A DNA stretch of 64,000 nt from Streptomyces sp. HUAS ZL42 (GCF_040782645.1 NZ_CP160403.1:4030001-4094000); one strand, 5' to 3'; positions 25,689 to 35,720 are shown, counted from the first letter of the stretch. Numbers and translations: made by a program. The notes: generated by a model from the sequence alone, not told the origin.

Positions 25689-27422
25689 TCAGGAGGCGAT
25701 CGGACGCCAGCTCTGCAGTACCGCCTTGAACTGCTGCTGTGTGGTGGCCCAGTCCTTCGCCGGCGAGGACATGTAGATCGCGTACTCGACGCCGTCCGGG
25801 GTGAAGTACGTCTCCTCGATGGCGCGGCGCGGCCCGGGGAAGGGCACGTCCTTCGCCAGCGCGGTCCACGTGTACTCCCAGAGGGAGCCCTTGCGGTCGC
25901 GGTAGAGGTTCTCCTCCAGCCTCACGCGCTCGTAGTCCGCCAGGTCCTTGAGCTGCTGCTCCAGGTCGCGCTGGTGCAGGTACGCGTCGGAGTAGTCGGA
26001 CGAGAGGTCGACGGCGATACGGACGAAGTGCTCCCCGCCGTCGGGCGTGTAGTCGATCTGCTTGAGGTCGCCGTTGTCCTGGAACACCTTCCGCTCCCAG
26101 CCCTTGGGCAGGGAGAGGCCGAAGCCGAGGGGGTCGTCGACGGACACCCAGTCGCCGGGGACCGCGCCTTCCCGCGGAGTCGGCGTGCCCGTCGGCGTGG
26201 GACTCGGCGAGGCGGAGGAGGAAGAGGAGGTCTCCTCCTTCTGCGGCCCCGGCCCCCATTTCTGCAGCGCCACCACGGTGCCGCCGCCGACGAGGGCGGC
26301 CACGGCGACCACGAGGGCGATCGTGCGCAGACGGCGCCGCCCGCGCCGTTCGGGACCGGGCCCGGCGGCGTGCGCCTGACCCGTCACAGCCGGGCCCGCA
26401 GGACCAGTGGCCGTCGGTCCGCTCACCGGGGGGTACGGCGTCGATCCGCCGGCCGGCGTGGCGGTGAACGGGTACGACGCCGATCCACTCGCCGACGGGT
26501 ACGGCGTCGCCGTCTGCGCCTCCGGCCCGCCGTGCGTCCCGGTGTCCTGGTGGAACCCCCGGTGCTGCGTGGGCACCCACGCCTGCGCGGTGCTCGGCCG
26601 CCGCCCCTCCGCCGCCTCGGCGAGCAGCTGCGCGGCCTCGGCCGCGTCGGGCCGCGCGGCCGGATCCTTGTGCAGCAGGGCGGTGATGACGGGCGCGAGC
26701 ACACCGGCGTACCGCGGCTCGGCGGCCTCCTCCTCGACGACCGCCTGCATGGTGGTCAGCGGCGAGGTGCGGCGGAACGGCGAGCGGCCCTCCACCGCCG
26801 TGTAGAGCGTCGCGCCGAGCGCCCACAGGTCGGAGGACGGGCCCGGGTCGTGGCCGCGGACCCGCTCCGGGGCGAGGTAGTCGACGGACCCGACGACCTC
26901 TCCCGTACGGGTGATGGTGGTGTCGCCCTCGATCTGCGCGATGCCGAAGTCGGTGAGCAGGACACGGCCGTCGTGGGAGAGCAGGACGTTGCCGGGCTTG
27001 ACGTCGCGGTGCAAAACTCCGGCGGAGTGCGCGGCGCGCAGCGCGCGCAGCACCCACTGGCCGATCCGCGCCGCCTCGGCCGGCTCGACACGCCCGCGCT
27101 CCTTGACCGCGTCGGCCAGCGAGTATCCCTCGACCAGCTCCATCACGATCCACGGACGGCCGTCGTGTTCGAGCACGTCGTGCACGGTGACGACGGCGGA
27201 GTGGTTGATCCGCGCGGCCGCGCGGGCCTCCGCCCGGGTGCGCGCGAGCAGCCGCTCCTGGTCGCTCTCGGACACGTAGAGCGCAGCGGTCAACTCCTTG
27301 ATGGCGACGGCGCGGTGCAGCACCTCGTCGTGGGCACGCCACACACGGCCCATGCCGCCGCTGCCGATCGTGTCGGCGAGCCGGTAGCGGCCCGCGATGA
27401 GCAGGCCCTGCATCTGATTCAC
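25689..27422 (-). CDS. Transmembrane Ser/Thr protein kinase (array member 4)
   Basis: A kinase of 577 residues. The domain (about 11-275) is complete: GSGGMG, Lys42 in VAIKEL, Asp140 in HRDVKPGN, Asp158 in DFG and LAPERV. A Gly/Ser/Pro/Thr linker of about 85 residues leads to a membrane helix at 367-386 (TIALVVAVAALVGGGTVVAL). The external domain starts VSVDDPLGFGLSLPKGW and contains WEYTWTAL, the same framework as its neighbours. The start is GTG at 27422 with GCGGGG 4 bp upstream; an ATG three codons later is the alternative. Cotranscription with neighbours is likely. Confidence 0.93.
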   Translation of the reverse strand: MNQMQGLLIAGRYRLADTIGSGGMGRVWRAHDEVLHRAVAIKELTAALYVSESDQERLLARTRAEARAAARINHSAVVTVHDVLEHDGRPWIVMELVEGYSLADAVKERGRVEPAEAARIGQWVLRALRAAHSAGVLHRDVKPGNVLLSHDGRVLLTDFGIAQIEGDTTITRTGEVVGSVDYLAPERVRGHDPGPSSDLWALGATLYTAVEGRSPFRRTSPLTTMQAVVEEEAAEPRYAGVLAPVITALLHKDPAARPDAAEAAQLLAEAAEGRRPSTAQAWVPTQHRGFHQDTGTHGGPEAQTATPYPSASGSASYPFTATPAGGSTPYPPVSGPTATGPAGPAVTGQAHAAGPGPERRGRRRLRTIALVVAVAALVGGGTVVALQKWGPGPQKEETSSSSSASPSPTPTGTPTPREGAVPGDWVSVDDPLGFGLSLPKGWERKVFQDNGDLKQIDYTPDGGEHFVRIAVDLSSDYSDAYLHQRDLEQQLKDLADYERVRLEENLYRDRKGSLWEYTWTALAKDVPFPGPRRAIEETYFTPDGVEYAIYMSSPAKDWATTQQQFKAVLQSWRPIAS

Positions 27423-27558
27423 GTTGCCCCGCAATGCTCTTGACAGGGTCAGACTAAGGACCGGTCCACGTCGAGGGAACAAGCGGGGTCGCAAGGAAAC
27501 CGCACTGTGACGGTTGTCGCTTTCCGTAACCGGATTGAACCGGGTGAACGGAAACGCA

Positions 27559-30171
27559 TCAGCCGGTGAACTGATACGTCGCCGACGCCTGCTCGTACAG
27601 CCGCGTCACCTCGTCACGCTCGGCCTCCGGGCCGCGCACCTGCACCACGTGGTAGCGCCCGGCGAGCAGAATCGCGAGGTTGCGCACGTACAACTCACGT
27701 CCCGCGTCGTCGGTCCAGGTGAACTGCCCCTCCGCCATGGTCCGCCCGCCCACCGTCGTCGTCCGCAGCCCGCTCGCGGTGGCCCAGCTGGAGTCGCGGT
27801 ACGGCTCCAGCTCGCGCTCCTTCTGCCGCTGGTACACCATCGGGTCGCTGCCGTACTCGTCCGCGGTGTCCCGCCCCGGTACGACGATGAGCTCGAAGTC
27901 GCCGTGCGAGTACACCACCTGACCGCGGCCGTTCTTCGGGGTGCGGTCCCACCCGTTGGCCACGGCGACCTGGAAGCCGTCCGGGTCCTTGCGCAGAGTG
28001 AAGCCGTCGGCGGCACCGGTGCCGGACTGCGTCCCGGTGGAAGCCGCGGACGAGGAGGGAGTGTTGCCCGCGCCCGGCGAGGTCTGGTCGGGGCGGGGCT
28101 CGCTGCTCGCGTCCACCCGGGACTGCTCCGGGGCCGGACTCGCGTCCCCGGCCGCACCGGTCTGCCCGGCACCTTCCGAGCCGTTCTCGTCGGCCTTCGG
28201 CAAGAACAGCACGGCGTACGCCACTGCCGCGGCCAGCGCGAGCAGTATCAGCAGGAGCAGGGTGCGGCCGAGACTGCGGGGCGAGGGCGTGCTGTCCTGC
28301 CGGGCCCGCTTGTGCCGCCCGTGCGCGGTGGTGGCGGGCAGGCGCGCTCGCCGCCTGCGCACCAACTCGCCCTTGCGGCGCACGATCGGCAGCCGGCGCG
28401 GGTCGGCGGGCGGTGTGGCGACGATGTGCGTTCCCGCGTCCGGCTCGGGCGCTGAGCGCACCAGTGACCGCAGCCAGCCCCGCAGTTCCTCGAAGTCGAT
28501 GCGCTCGGTGGGGTCCTGCCGCAGCAGTGACTCCACGACCGGCCTGAGCGGCCCGCACTCCTCCGCGAACGCGGGCGGCTCGGCGCACACCATCTGCACC
28601 AGCTCGGCCGTCGACTCCTCGGGATACGGCGCATGCCCCTGTACGGCCCTGAACAGCAGCGCGCCGAGCGCCCACAGGTCGGTCGCGGGCCCGATGGGCG
28701 CGGCCAGCTGCCAGTTCTCGTGCACGGGCCCGGCCTGCTCCGGCGCCCAACGCTCGGTCACGGGCCCCACCACCGCCATCCGCGCATGCCGCGCCCGCTC
28801 GGCGGCGAGCGCGGTGGCCGGGCCGCGGTGGGCGGGAGCGCCGACCACCAGGTCGTCCCAGCGGGCGGGTGTGGCGGGGGCACCCGCACTCTGCGTGAGG
28901 GCGGGGGCGCCGGGCCCGGAGTGGGGCGTTCCCGGGGCGGCGGGAAGTGCCGTATGCCCCTGTGCATGTCCATTGGTGCCGGCCGGTGGTGTGACGCCCG
29001 GCCAGGGAGACGCGCCGCGCACGCCGTACGGGTCGGCTATCTGGCCGGGAGGTGTGGTGCGGGGCACGTCGTGCACGCCGGTGTCGCCCTCGCCCGGGGG
29101 GCGGGCCGCGGGCAGTGCCGCCCGTCCGTTCTGCTGGGCCTCCTGCACACGGGCAGCCGCGCGGGCCCCCGCGCGGTATGCGGCGATCGCGCCGGCCCGC
29201 GCGGCCCTGATGTCCCCGCCGCTGTCGAGTGCGTCCCTGCGGGCGAGCGCGGCCGGCGCAGCGGAGCCGTTGCCGCCGTCTCCGTTCGCCCCGTCCGTGC
29301 CGGTGCCCGGCAGCGCCCGGGCCTCCCGGGCCTGGATCGCGGCCCGCCGCGCGGCCTCGGGGTCCGACCCGTCCGGTACGGCACCGGCACCACCGCCGAA
29401 TCCACCACTGGGACCTGCGGCTGCGGGGCCGTCACTTCCCGCGACGCCAGGAACAGCGCCTGGGCCGCCGGTCCCGAGGCCTCCGCCGGGTCCACCCTGC
29501 GCCGGCCGCTCAGCGAACGTTCCGGCCCCGCCGTCCCCTTCGCCGTCCTCGGCCGGTACCGGGTCGTACCCGCACAGCGCTTCCTCCGCCGCTCCGACGG
29601 CCAGCCCCGTCAGCATGACCCGTCCGTCGTCGCAGACGAGGACCGTGCGCGCGGTGATGTTCCGGTGCACCCAGCCGTGCGCGTGCAGCACCCGCAGCGC
29701 CATGAGCACGTCGGAGGCGACCTCGGCCGCCCGGTACGGCGTCAGCGGTTTCTCCGCGAGGAGGGCCGCCAGCGGCCGCGCGGCCACGAACTCGCTGACG
29801 ATCCACAGCGAACCGCCCTCGGCGAACACGTCGAAGACCTGGTCGAGCCGCGGATGGTCGGGAATACGCGCCGCCGCCTGCGCGGCCTCCAGCGCACGCC
29901 GCACGACCGGATCGGTGGGTCGGCGCGTGCTCGCGCCGGCGCGCCCCACTTGCCTGCGCACACCGCGCTCACGCGCCGTGAACCCTTCGGGCAGGCCCTC
30001 CGCGTCGAGAACCTCCGCCTCGACGACCTCCGGTAACGGAACCTGACGGACGAGGACTTCCTGACCGCTGTACGTGTCGAAGGCGCGGGTCTCGGCGAGT
30101 TCGTACTCGTCGGAGGGCGGCAGTGGCAGGCGGTAGCGGTCGGCGAGAACCCGACCCGCATAGTCGTCCAC
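27559..30171 (-). CDS. Membrane pseudokinase: Ser/Thr kinase fold without catalytic residues (array member 5)
   Basis: An 870-residue member of the array that keeps the kinase fold but not the chemistry. There is no glycine loop in the LPLPPSDEYELAETRAFDT segment; the VAIK Lys position is Arg42 (VLVRQ); the catalytic loop reads HRNITARTVLV, so the Asp is Asn171 and the downstream Asn is lost; and DFG is replaced by TGL at 188-190. The C-lobe is preserved (ATDLWALGALLFRAVQG, RIDFEELRGWL), but about 280 low-complexity residues are inserted before it. A membrane helix (about 605-630) and the external domain found in the other kinases follow (LRKDPDGFQVAVANGW). GTG at 30171 has a strong GGGGGAGG site. 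It is likely a scaffold, receptor or allosteric partner. Confidence 0.9.
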   Translation of the reverse strand: MDDYAGRVLADRYRLPLPPSDEYELAETRAFDTYSGQEVLVRQVPLPEVVEAEVLDAEGLPEGFTARERGVRRQVGRAGASTRRPTDPVVRRALEAAQAAARIPDHPRLDQVFDVFAEGGSLWIVSEFVAARPLAALLAEKPLTPYRAAEVASDVLMALRVLHAHGWVHRNITARTVLVCDDGRVMLTGLAVGAAEEALCGYDPVPAEDGEGDGGAGTFAERPAQGGPGGGLGTGGPGAVPGVAGSDGPAAAGPSGGFGGGAGAVPDGSDPEAARRAAIQAREARALPGTGTDGANGDGGNGSAAPAALARRDALDSGGDIRAARAGAIAAYRAGARAAARVQEAQQNGRAALPAARPPGEGDTGVHDVPRTTPPGQIADPYGVRGASPWPGVTPPAGTNGHAQGHTALPAAPGTPHSGPGAPALTQSAGAPATPARWDDLVVGAPAHRGPATALAAERARHARMAVVGPVTERWAPEQAGPVHENWQLAAPIGPATDLWALGALLFRAVQGHAPYPEESTAELVQMVCAEPPAFAEECGPLRPVVESLLRQDPTERIDFEELRGWLRSLVRSAPEPDAGTHIVATPPADPRRLPIVRRKGELVRRRRARLPATTAHGRHKRARQDSTPSPRSLGRTLLLLILLALAAAVAYAVLFLPKADENGSEGAGQTGAAGDASPAPEQSRVDASSEPRPDQTSPGAGNTPSSSAASTGTQSGTGAADGFTLRKDPDGFQVAVANGWDRTPKNGRGQVVYSHGDFELIVVPGRDTADEYGSDPMVYQRQKERELEPYRDSSWATASGLRTTTVGGRTMAEGQFTWTDDAGRELYVRNLAILLAGRYHVVQVRGPEAERDEVTRLYEQASATYQFTG

Positions 30172-30357
30172 GTTGCCTCCCCCGGCCGCCCGGTTGGTCA
30201 ATTCCGTTCGTCTTGCGTCCCGTTCGGATGACTACCTGGATGCGTACGGTCCGCAAACACTCACGATACGTGCCGTAGGCAACCCGCAAAGAGGGGATGC
30301 CGGATCCCGTCCGAGATCTCGCGCCTCAATCCCCCGAAACCCCAGGAACCACCCGTG

Positions 30358-32418
30358 TCACTTGCTGGGCTGGAAGGCCGCCGCCAGTGTCTTCCACGTG
30401 TTGTCACGCAGCTCCGTACCCCAGTTCGCGGCCTCTGCCGTGTACATCAGCGCGTACCCGAGGTGGTCGTTCACGACGAACCCGCGGTCGATGGTCCGGT
30501 ACTTCGTCCCGCTCTCCATGTAGGTGAACTCCCAGTCCGCCGTGTTCCAGCCGCGGTAGTCCACCTGCTCTATGCGGATCCGGTCGTACTGCGAGCGCGT
30601 CATGTAGCGCTCCTGGTTCTTCCAGTCCGCGACCGGGTCGTCCTTCGGCGTGGTCGTCCAGGCGATGAGCAGCTTCTGCCCGTCAGGGCCGGTGAACCGG
30701 TCCCCCGAGGAGCCCGCGGACTGGAACTTCCACCCGTCGGGCAGGCCGATCGAGTAGCCCTGGCCACCCTTGTACGTCTTCGCCACCAGACCGTCCGTGC
30801 CGGCGTCGCCGGAGGATCCTGCCGAGCCCGCCGCGGGGGACTTTGTCGCCTCGCCGTCCGTACCCGTCCCGGCGTCCTTGTCCTCCTTGGTGTCCACACT
30901 CGGCGTCCCACTGGCGACGGCCTTCGAACCACCGCTGCCCTTCGAGCCGTTCGCCTCGCTGTCGTCACCACTGAACGCGAGGGCCAGCACGGTGCCGATC
31001 ACGGCGAGCGCGATGGCCACCGCGAGGATCACCAACGTCCGCCGCGGGACCACATCGGTGAGCGGCGCCCGGGGCACAGGCCTGGTAGGCAGATCCAGGT
31101 CCGGCGGCGGCATCACGGGCCAGCCGGAACTGCGGCCGCCGGTCCCGGAGTCGGTGCCTTGAGCCTTCTGCGCGCCGGACGCGCCCTGCGCACTGGGGGC
31201 CTCCGGAACGTCCGAGGAACTCCGAGCCCCCGGCGCTCCCGGCTCACGGACCCCGGCCGCCGAAGCACCCGACGCCCCGGACCGGACGCCGGCCTCATCG
31301 GTGGCCCCACCGACCGTCCCCGACTCGGCCGTACCACCCGCGGACTTGGCTCGCGCGGCCGCAGCCGACGTGGCCGCGCCCGCCGCGACGGCTGCCTTCT
31401 TCACCGAACGCAGCGCCCCGCGCAGCTTCTCGGCCGCCTCCTCGCCCCGCTTGCCCGCGGCACCCGCCGAACTCCCCTGGTCCCCGGGCGAGCCCGGCTG
31501 CACCGGCAGCGGCACGACCCTCGTCGCGTCGGCCGGCGGCTCCGGTGCGGGCTCCTTCGGCGCGGGCGCGTGGATGACCGCGTTGAGCATCGCCCGAGCG
31601 CCCGTGTCGTCGAGCCGCTGGGCGGGGTCCTTGGTGAGCAGCCCGAAGATGACCTCCGTCAGCGGTCCCGCGTTCTTCGGCTCCTCCAGCGGCTCGGTCA
31701 TCACCGCGGTGAGCGTCGCGATCGCGGAGCCCTTGTCGTAGGGCGGCACGCCCTCGACCGCCGCGTACAGCAACCCGCCGAGCGACCACAGGTCGGCCGC
31801 CGGGCCCGGCTTGTGCCCGCGGGCCCGCTCCGGGGAGATGTAGGAGGGCGCGCCGACGAGCATGCCCGTCGAGGTGATGGAGGGGTCGCCCTCGACCTGC
31901 GCGATACCGAAGTCGGTGAGCACGACCCGGTCGGTCTCGGTTTCCAGCAGGACGTTCGACGGCTTCACGTCACGGTGCAGGATGCCCTCGCGGTGCGCCG
32001 AACGCAGCACGTCGAGGATCGCCAGCCCGACTTCCGCGGCACGCCTCGGTTCGAGCAGTCCGTCCTCACGGATGACCTCGGCGAGCGACTTGCCCTCGAC
32101 GAGTTCCATCACGATCCACGGCCGGTCGTCCTCGTCGACCACGTCGAAGACCGTCACCGCGCTGTTGTTGCGGATCCGTGCGATGGCCTTGGCCTCGCGC
32201 AGCGTCCGAGTGATCAGCCGGCGCTTCTCCTCCTCGTCGATGTTCGACGGGAACCGCAGCTCCTTGACGGCGACCGTCCGGCCGAGGGTCTCGTCCTCGG
32301 CGCGCCACACCGTACCCATGCCGCCGCGGCCGAGCACTTCTCCCAACCGGTACCGCCCGGCGAGGAGACGTTCGCTCTTGTCCTGCCGGGATGCCCCCGC
32401 CCGCTCCGCCTCCGACAT
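30358..32418 (-). CDS. Transmembrane Ser/Thr protein kinase (array member 6)
   Basis: A kinase of 686 residues and the first gene of the five-gene minus-strand run. The catalytic domain (about 20-285) is intact: GRGGMG, Lys52 in VAVKEL, Asp150 in HRDVKPSN, Asp169 in DFG and ISPERA. A long Ala/Gly/Ser/Pro linker (about 300-490) precedes the membrane helix (about 492-512, VILAVAIALAVIGTVLALAF) and an external domain starting GGQGYSIGLPDGWKF with WEFTYME. The start at 32418 is chosen for GAGGGG 6 bp upstream; an ATG four codons upstream is possible. Its promoter lies in the 215-bp spacer shared with the serine hydrolase. Confidence 0.93.
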   Translation of the reverse strand: MSEAERAGASRQDKSERLLAGRYRLGEVLGRGGMGTVWRAEDETLGRTVAVKELRFPSNIDEEEKRRLITRTLREAKAIARIRNNSAVTVFDVVDEDDRPWIVMELVEGKSLAEVIREDGLLEPRRAAEVGLAILDVLRSAHREGILHRDVKPSNVLLETETDRVVLTDFGIAQVEGDPSITSTGMLVGAPSYISPERARGHKPGPAADLWSLGGLLYAAVEGVPPYDKGSAIATLTAVMTEPLEEPKNAGPLTEVIFGLLTKDPAQRLDDTGARAMLNAVIHAPAPKEPAPEPPADATRVVPLPVQPGSPGDQGSSAGAAGKRGEEAAEKLRGALRSVKKAAVAAGAATSAAAARAKSAGGTAESGTVGGATDEAGVRSGASGASAAGVREPGAPGARSSSDVPEAPSAQGASGAQKAQGTDSGTGGRSSGWPVMPPPDLDLPTRPVPRAPLTDVVPRRTLVILAVAIALAVIGTVLALAFSGDDSEANGSKGSGGSKAVASGTPSVDTKEDKDAGTGTDGEATKSPAAGSAGSSGDAGTDGLVAKTYKGGQGYSIGLPDGWKFQSAGSSGDRFTGPDGQKLLIAWTTTPKDDPVADWKNQERYMTRSQYDRIRIEQVDYRGWNTADWEFTYMESGTKYRTIDRGFVVNDHLGYALMYTAEAANWGTELRDNTWKTLAAAFQPSK

Positions 32419-32634
32419 GCGTCCCCTCATGCAACCCGCCCTGACAGAGCCTCCATTGTCCCTCACCCGACAAGTGCCCGACGCCCAGGGTGCCCCTCGT
32501 GGCGCCCCCGGGGTGCGGTGACACTTCGGCCGAGGGCCCCGGTGACCAGGGGCCCGGTGCGACAAGCGTTCCCCCGCCCTGCATGATGGGGCGCGACAAG
32601 AGAGGTCGACGGGTCCCGACAGGGAGGTCCTGTG

Positions 32635-33678
32635 ATGCCGCGGCTCAGGAGCCTACTGGCCGTTCCTGTGGCCCTGTTGCTCCTCGGCCCGACCTCGGCC
32701 GGCTCACAGGCGGCCTCGGCCCCGCCCACGGACCAGGTCCTTCCCCTGCTGGTCACGCAAGGCAAGGCGCCCGCCGCGGCCCTGCTGGCCGTCGAGGAGA
32801 CCGGCAGCCGCTACGCCCGGGTCGGCCGGGGCATCGCCCCTGCCGACCACTTCCGCGCCGGCAGCATCACGAAGACCTTCGTCGCGACGGTGGTCCTGCA
32901 ACTGGCCGCCGAACGCCGGCTGTCCCTGTCCGACACGGTGGAGCAGCACCTGCCGGGACTGGTGCGCGGGTCGGGAAACGACGGGCGCGCGCTGACCCTG
33001 CGTTCCCTGCTCACCCACACCAGCGGCCTGTACGACTACACCTGGGACACCACGGACACCGTCCCCGTCACCCCGCTTCAGGCCGTCCGTATCGCATTCA
33101 CCCACCCTCCGGCCGACCGCGGCCGATTCTCCTACTCCAACACCAACTACGTCCTGCTCGGTCTGGTCGTCGAACAGGTCACCGGCCACTCCTACGCCGT
33201 CGAGGCCGAGCGCCGCATCATCGCTCCGCTGGGTCTGACGGGCACCTCCTTTCCCGGATCCCGCACCTCTCTGCCCTCCCCGCACGGCCGGGCCTACGCC
33301 GCCGACGGAACCGACGTCACCGAACTCGACCCGCGGATGGCCGGGGCCGCGGGCGAGCTGGTGACCACGCTCGCCGACCAAGTCCGCTTCTACGCGGCGC
33401 TGCTCGGCGGCGAGCTGCTCACCCCGCGCCGGCTGCGCGAGATGCTCGACACCCGTACCGCACACGGCTCGTACGGCATGGGCCTGTTTCCCGTGAAGCT
33501 GCCGTGCGGCACCACGGTGTGGGGGCACAACGGCCGCATCGCCGGCAGCTACGTGCGCACCGCAGCGACCGTGGACGGCCGTCATGTCCTCACGTTTCGC
33601 GTGAACACGACGGCGATTGCAGATCCCGGCCTCGAACCGGCCCTGCTCGCGGCCGAGTTCTGCCCTCGCACCCCGTAG
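32635..33678 (+). CDS. Exported serine hydrolase, class C beta-lactamase/DD-peptidase fold
   Basis: A 347-residue serine hydrolase of the beta-lactamase (class C)/D-alanyl-D-alanine carboxypeptidase superfamily. The signal peptide ends near residue 28 (LLLLGPTSAGSQAA). The catalytic S-x-x-K is in GSITKTF, the second motif Y-x-N in FSYSNTNYV, and the third is HNG in WGHNGRIAG. The length is normal for this family. A ribosome site GGGAGG lies upstream; GTG at 32632 directly before the ATG is an alternative start. It could be a DD-carboxypeptidase, esterase or beta-lactam-related enzyme; wall peptide cleavage fits its neighbours. It is divergent from the kinase array. Confidence 0.88.
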   Translation: MPRLRSLLAVPVALLLLGPTSAGSQAASAPPTDQVLPLLVTQGKAPAAALLAVEETGSRYARVGRGIAPADHFRAGSITKTFVATVVLQLAAERRLSLSDTVEQHLPGLVRGSGNDGRALTLRSLLTHTSGLYDYTWDTTDTVPVTPLQAVRIAFTHPPADRGRFSYSNTNYVLLGLVVEQVTGHSYAVEAERRIIAPLGLTGTSFPGSRTSLPSPHGRAYAADGTDVTELDPRMAGAAGELVTTLADQVRFYAALLGGELLTPRRLREMLDTRTAHGSYGMGLFPVKLPCGTTVWGHNGRIAGSYVRTAATVDGRHVLTFRVNTTAIADPGLEPALLAAEFCPRTP

Positions 33679-33742
33679 AACGGCCGGGGCGTGAGGGGAG
33701 ATCCCGGTCTTCGTCACTCGTCCGAGTGATGCCGGGAAGCGC

Positions 33743-35449
33743 CTACAGCGGCACGATGTCCGGCGCCCCCAACCGCGCCGCGTCCGCCGTCAGGTCGTCC
33801 GGCTGGCGCTGTGACTCCCGCTCCGCCTCCACCCGCTTCTCGTAGTGCTGGACCTCGCGCTCCACATGGTCCTTGTCCCAGCCCAGCACCGGCGCCATCA
33901 GCTCGGCAGCCTCACGCGCGGACCGCGTACCGCGGTCGAAGGTCTCGATGGAGATGCGGGTGCGCCTGGTCAGCACGTCGTCCAGATGGCGCGCGCCCTC
34001 GTGCGAAGCGGCGTACACGACCTCGGCGCGCAGGTAGTCGTCCGCGGCGTGGAGGGGCTTGCCCAGGGAGGGGTCGGAGGCGATGAGGGCGAGGACCTCC
34101 TCGGCCATCGAGCCGTACCGGTTCAGCAGGTGCTCCACACGCACCACGTGCACCCCGGTACTGGCGGCGATCCGCGCCCGCGCGTTCCACAAGGCGCGGT
34201 AGCCCTCCGCGCCCAGCAGCGGCACGTCCTCCGTGACGCATTCGGCGACCCGCAGGTCGAGCCCGTGCACCGCCTCGTCGACGGCGTCCTTGGCCATCAC
34301 CCGGTACGTCGTGTACTTGCCGCCCGCGACGACGACGAGCCCGGGCACGGGATGCGCCACGGTGTGCTCGCGCGACAGCTTGCTGGTGGCGTCCGACTCA
34401 CCGGCGAGCAGCGGGCGCAGACCGGCGTACACACCCTGGACGTCGTCCCTCGTCAGCGGTACCGCGAGCACCGAGTTCACATGCTCGAGGAGGTAGTCGA
34501 TGTCCGCGCTGGACGCGGCCGGGTGCGCCTTGTCGAGGTCCCAGTCGGTGTCGGTCGTGCCGATGATCCAGTGCCGGCCCCAGGGTATGACGAACAGGAC
34601 GGACCTCTCGGTGCGCAGGATCAGACCGGTGGAGGAGTGGATCCGGTCCTTGGGCACGACGAGATGGATGCCCTTGGACGCCCGCACGTGGAACTGCCCG
34701 CGCTCCCCCACCATCGCCTGGGTGTCGTCGGTCCACACACCCGTGGCGTTGACGATCTGCTTGGCGCGGACCTCGTACTCCCCACCGGCCTCCACGTCCT
34801 GGACGCGCGCGCCGACGACACGTTCGCCCTCGCGCAGGAAAGCCGTCACGCGCGCACGGTTGGCGGCTTTCGCGCCGTACGACGCCGCGGTGCGCACCAG
34901 TGTGGCCACGAACCGTGCGTCGTCCATCTGGGCGTCGTAGTACTGCAGCGCCCCGACCAGTGCCTCCTTCTTCAAGGCAGGGGCGACGCGCAGGGCGTGA
35001 CGGCGGCTCAGATGGCGGTGGACGGGCAGCCCGCGGCCGTGGCCCCGTGCCATCGACATGGTGTCGTAGAGCGCGACGCCCGAACCCGCGTACAGACGCT
35101 CCCAGCCCTTGTGCTGCAGCGGGTAGAGGAACGGCACCGGTTTCACCAGGTGCGGTGCCAGGCGTTCCAGCAGCAGGCCGCGCTCCTTCAGCGCCTCCCG
35201 TACCAGCGCGAAGTCGAGCATCTCCAGATAGCGCAGTCCGCCGTGGATCAGCTTGCTGGACCTGCTGGAGGTGCCCGACGCCCAGTCCCGCGCCTCGACC
35301 AGTCCCGTGGACAGGCCGCGGGTCACGGCGTCGAGGGCCGTGCCGGCGCCGACCACTCCGCCGCCCACCACCAGCACGTCCAGTTCGCGCTCGGCCATGG
35401 ATGCCAGTGACTCGGCACGCTGCGCCGGCCCCAGTGTCGCTGTCCTCAC
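33743..35449 (-). CDS. glpD: Aerobic glycerol-3-phosphate dehydrogenase
   Basis: A 568-residue FAD-dependent dehydrogenase that oxidises glycerol 3-phosphate to dihydroxyacetone phosphate at the membrane and passes electrons to quinone. The N-terminal FAD motif is VVGGGVVGAGTALDAVTRG; SSRSSKLIHGGLRYLE, NATGVWTDD, GLVVVAGGKYTTYRVMA and the C-terminal GlpD domain (SMAEEVLALI, EVVYAASHEGARHLDDVL) follow. The length is typical. The start is GTG at 35449 with GGGAGG 5 bp upstream. No glycerol kinase or facilitator lies beside it in this window. It is divergent from the nucleotide-sugar-dehydrogenase homologue. Confidence 0.96.
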   Translation of the reverse strand: MRTATLGPAQRAESLASMAERELDVLVVGGGVVGAGTALDAVTRGLSTGLVEARDWASGTSSRSSKLIHGGLRYLEMLDFALVREALKERGLLLERLAPHLVKPVPFLYPLQHKGWERLYAGSGVALYDTMSMARGHGRGLPVHRHLSRRHALRVAPALKKEALVGALQYYDAQMDDARFVATLVRTAASYGAKAANRARVTAFLREGERVVGARVQDVEAGGEYEVRAKQIVNATGVWTDDTQAMVGERGQFHVRASKGIHLVVPKDRIHSSTGLILRTERSVLFVIPWGRHWIIGTTDTDWDLDKAHPAASSADIDYLLEHVNSVLAVPLTRDDVQGVYAGLRPLLAGESDATSKLSREHTVAHPVPGLVVVAGGKYTTYRVMAKDAVDEAVHGLDLRVAECVTEDVPLLGAEGYRALWNARARIAASTGVHVVRVEHLLNRYGSMAEEVLALIASDPSLGKPLHAADDYLRAEVVYAASHEGARHLDDVLTRRTRISIETFDRGTRSAREAAELMAPVLGWDKDHVEREVQHYEKRVEAERESQRQPDDLTADAARLGAPDIVPL

Positions 35450-35720
35450 CGCTGCCTCCCGCTGTCGGTCGCGCAGGCCACGCCCCTACGGAGTGGCCCG
35501 GTCCGTATCCCCCATGCCCAAATTCTGACCGGGTTGCCCGACTTCAGCCACCACTCACCCCCAGGCTGTGGACAACTTTCGCGGACGCGCAAGAAGACAC
35601 GGCGATCCAATCCCACAAATCGGTCATATTTACTCCTAGTCTGACATTGCGCTCGCCCATCCTGTCCACACGGCTTGCGCACCTGTCCCGCTTCGGTTAC
35701 TGGGAAGGACGGCCCACGCC

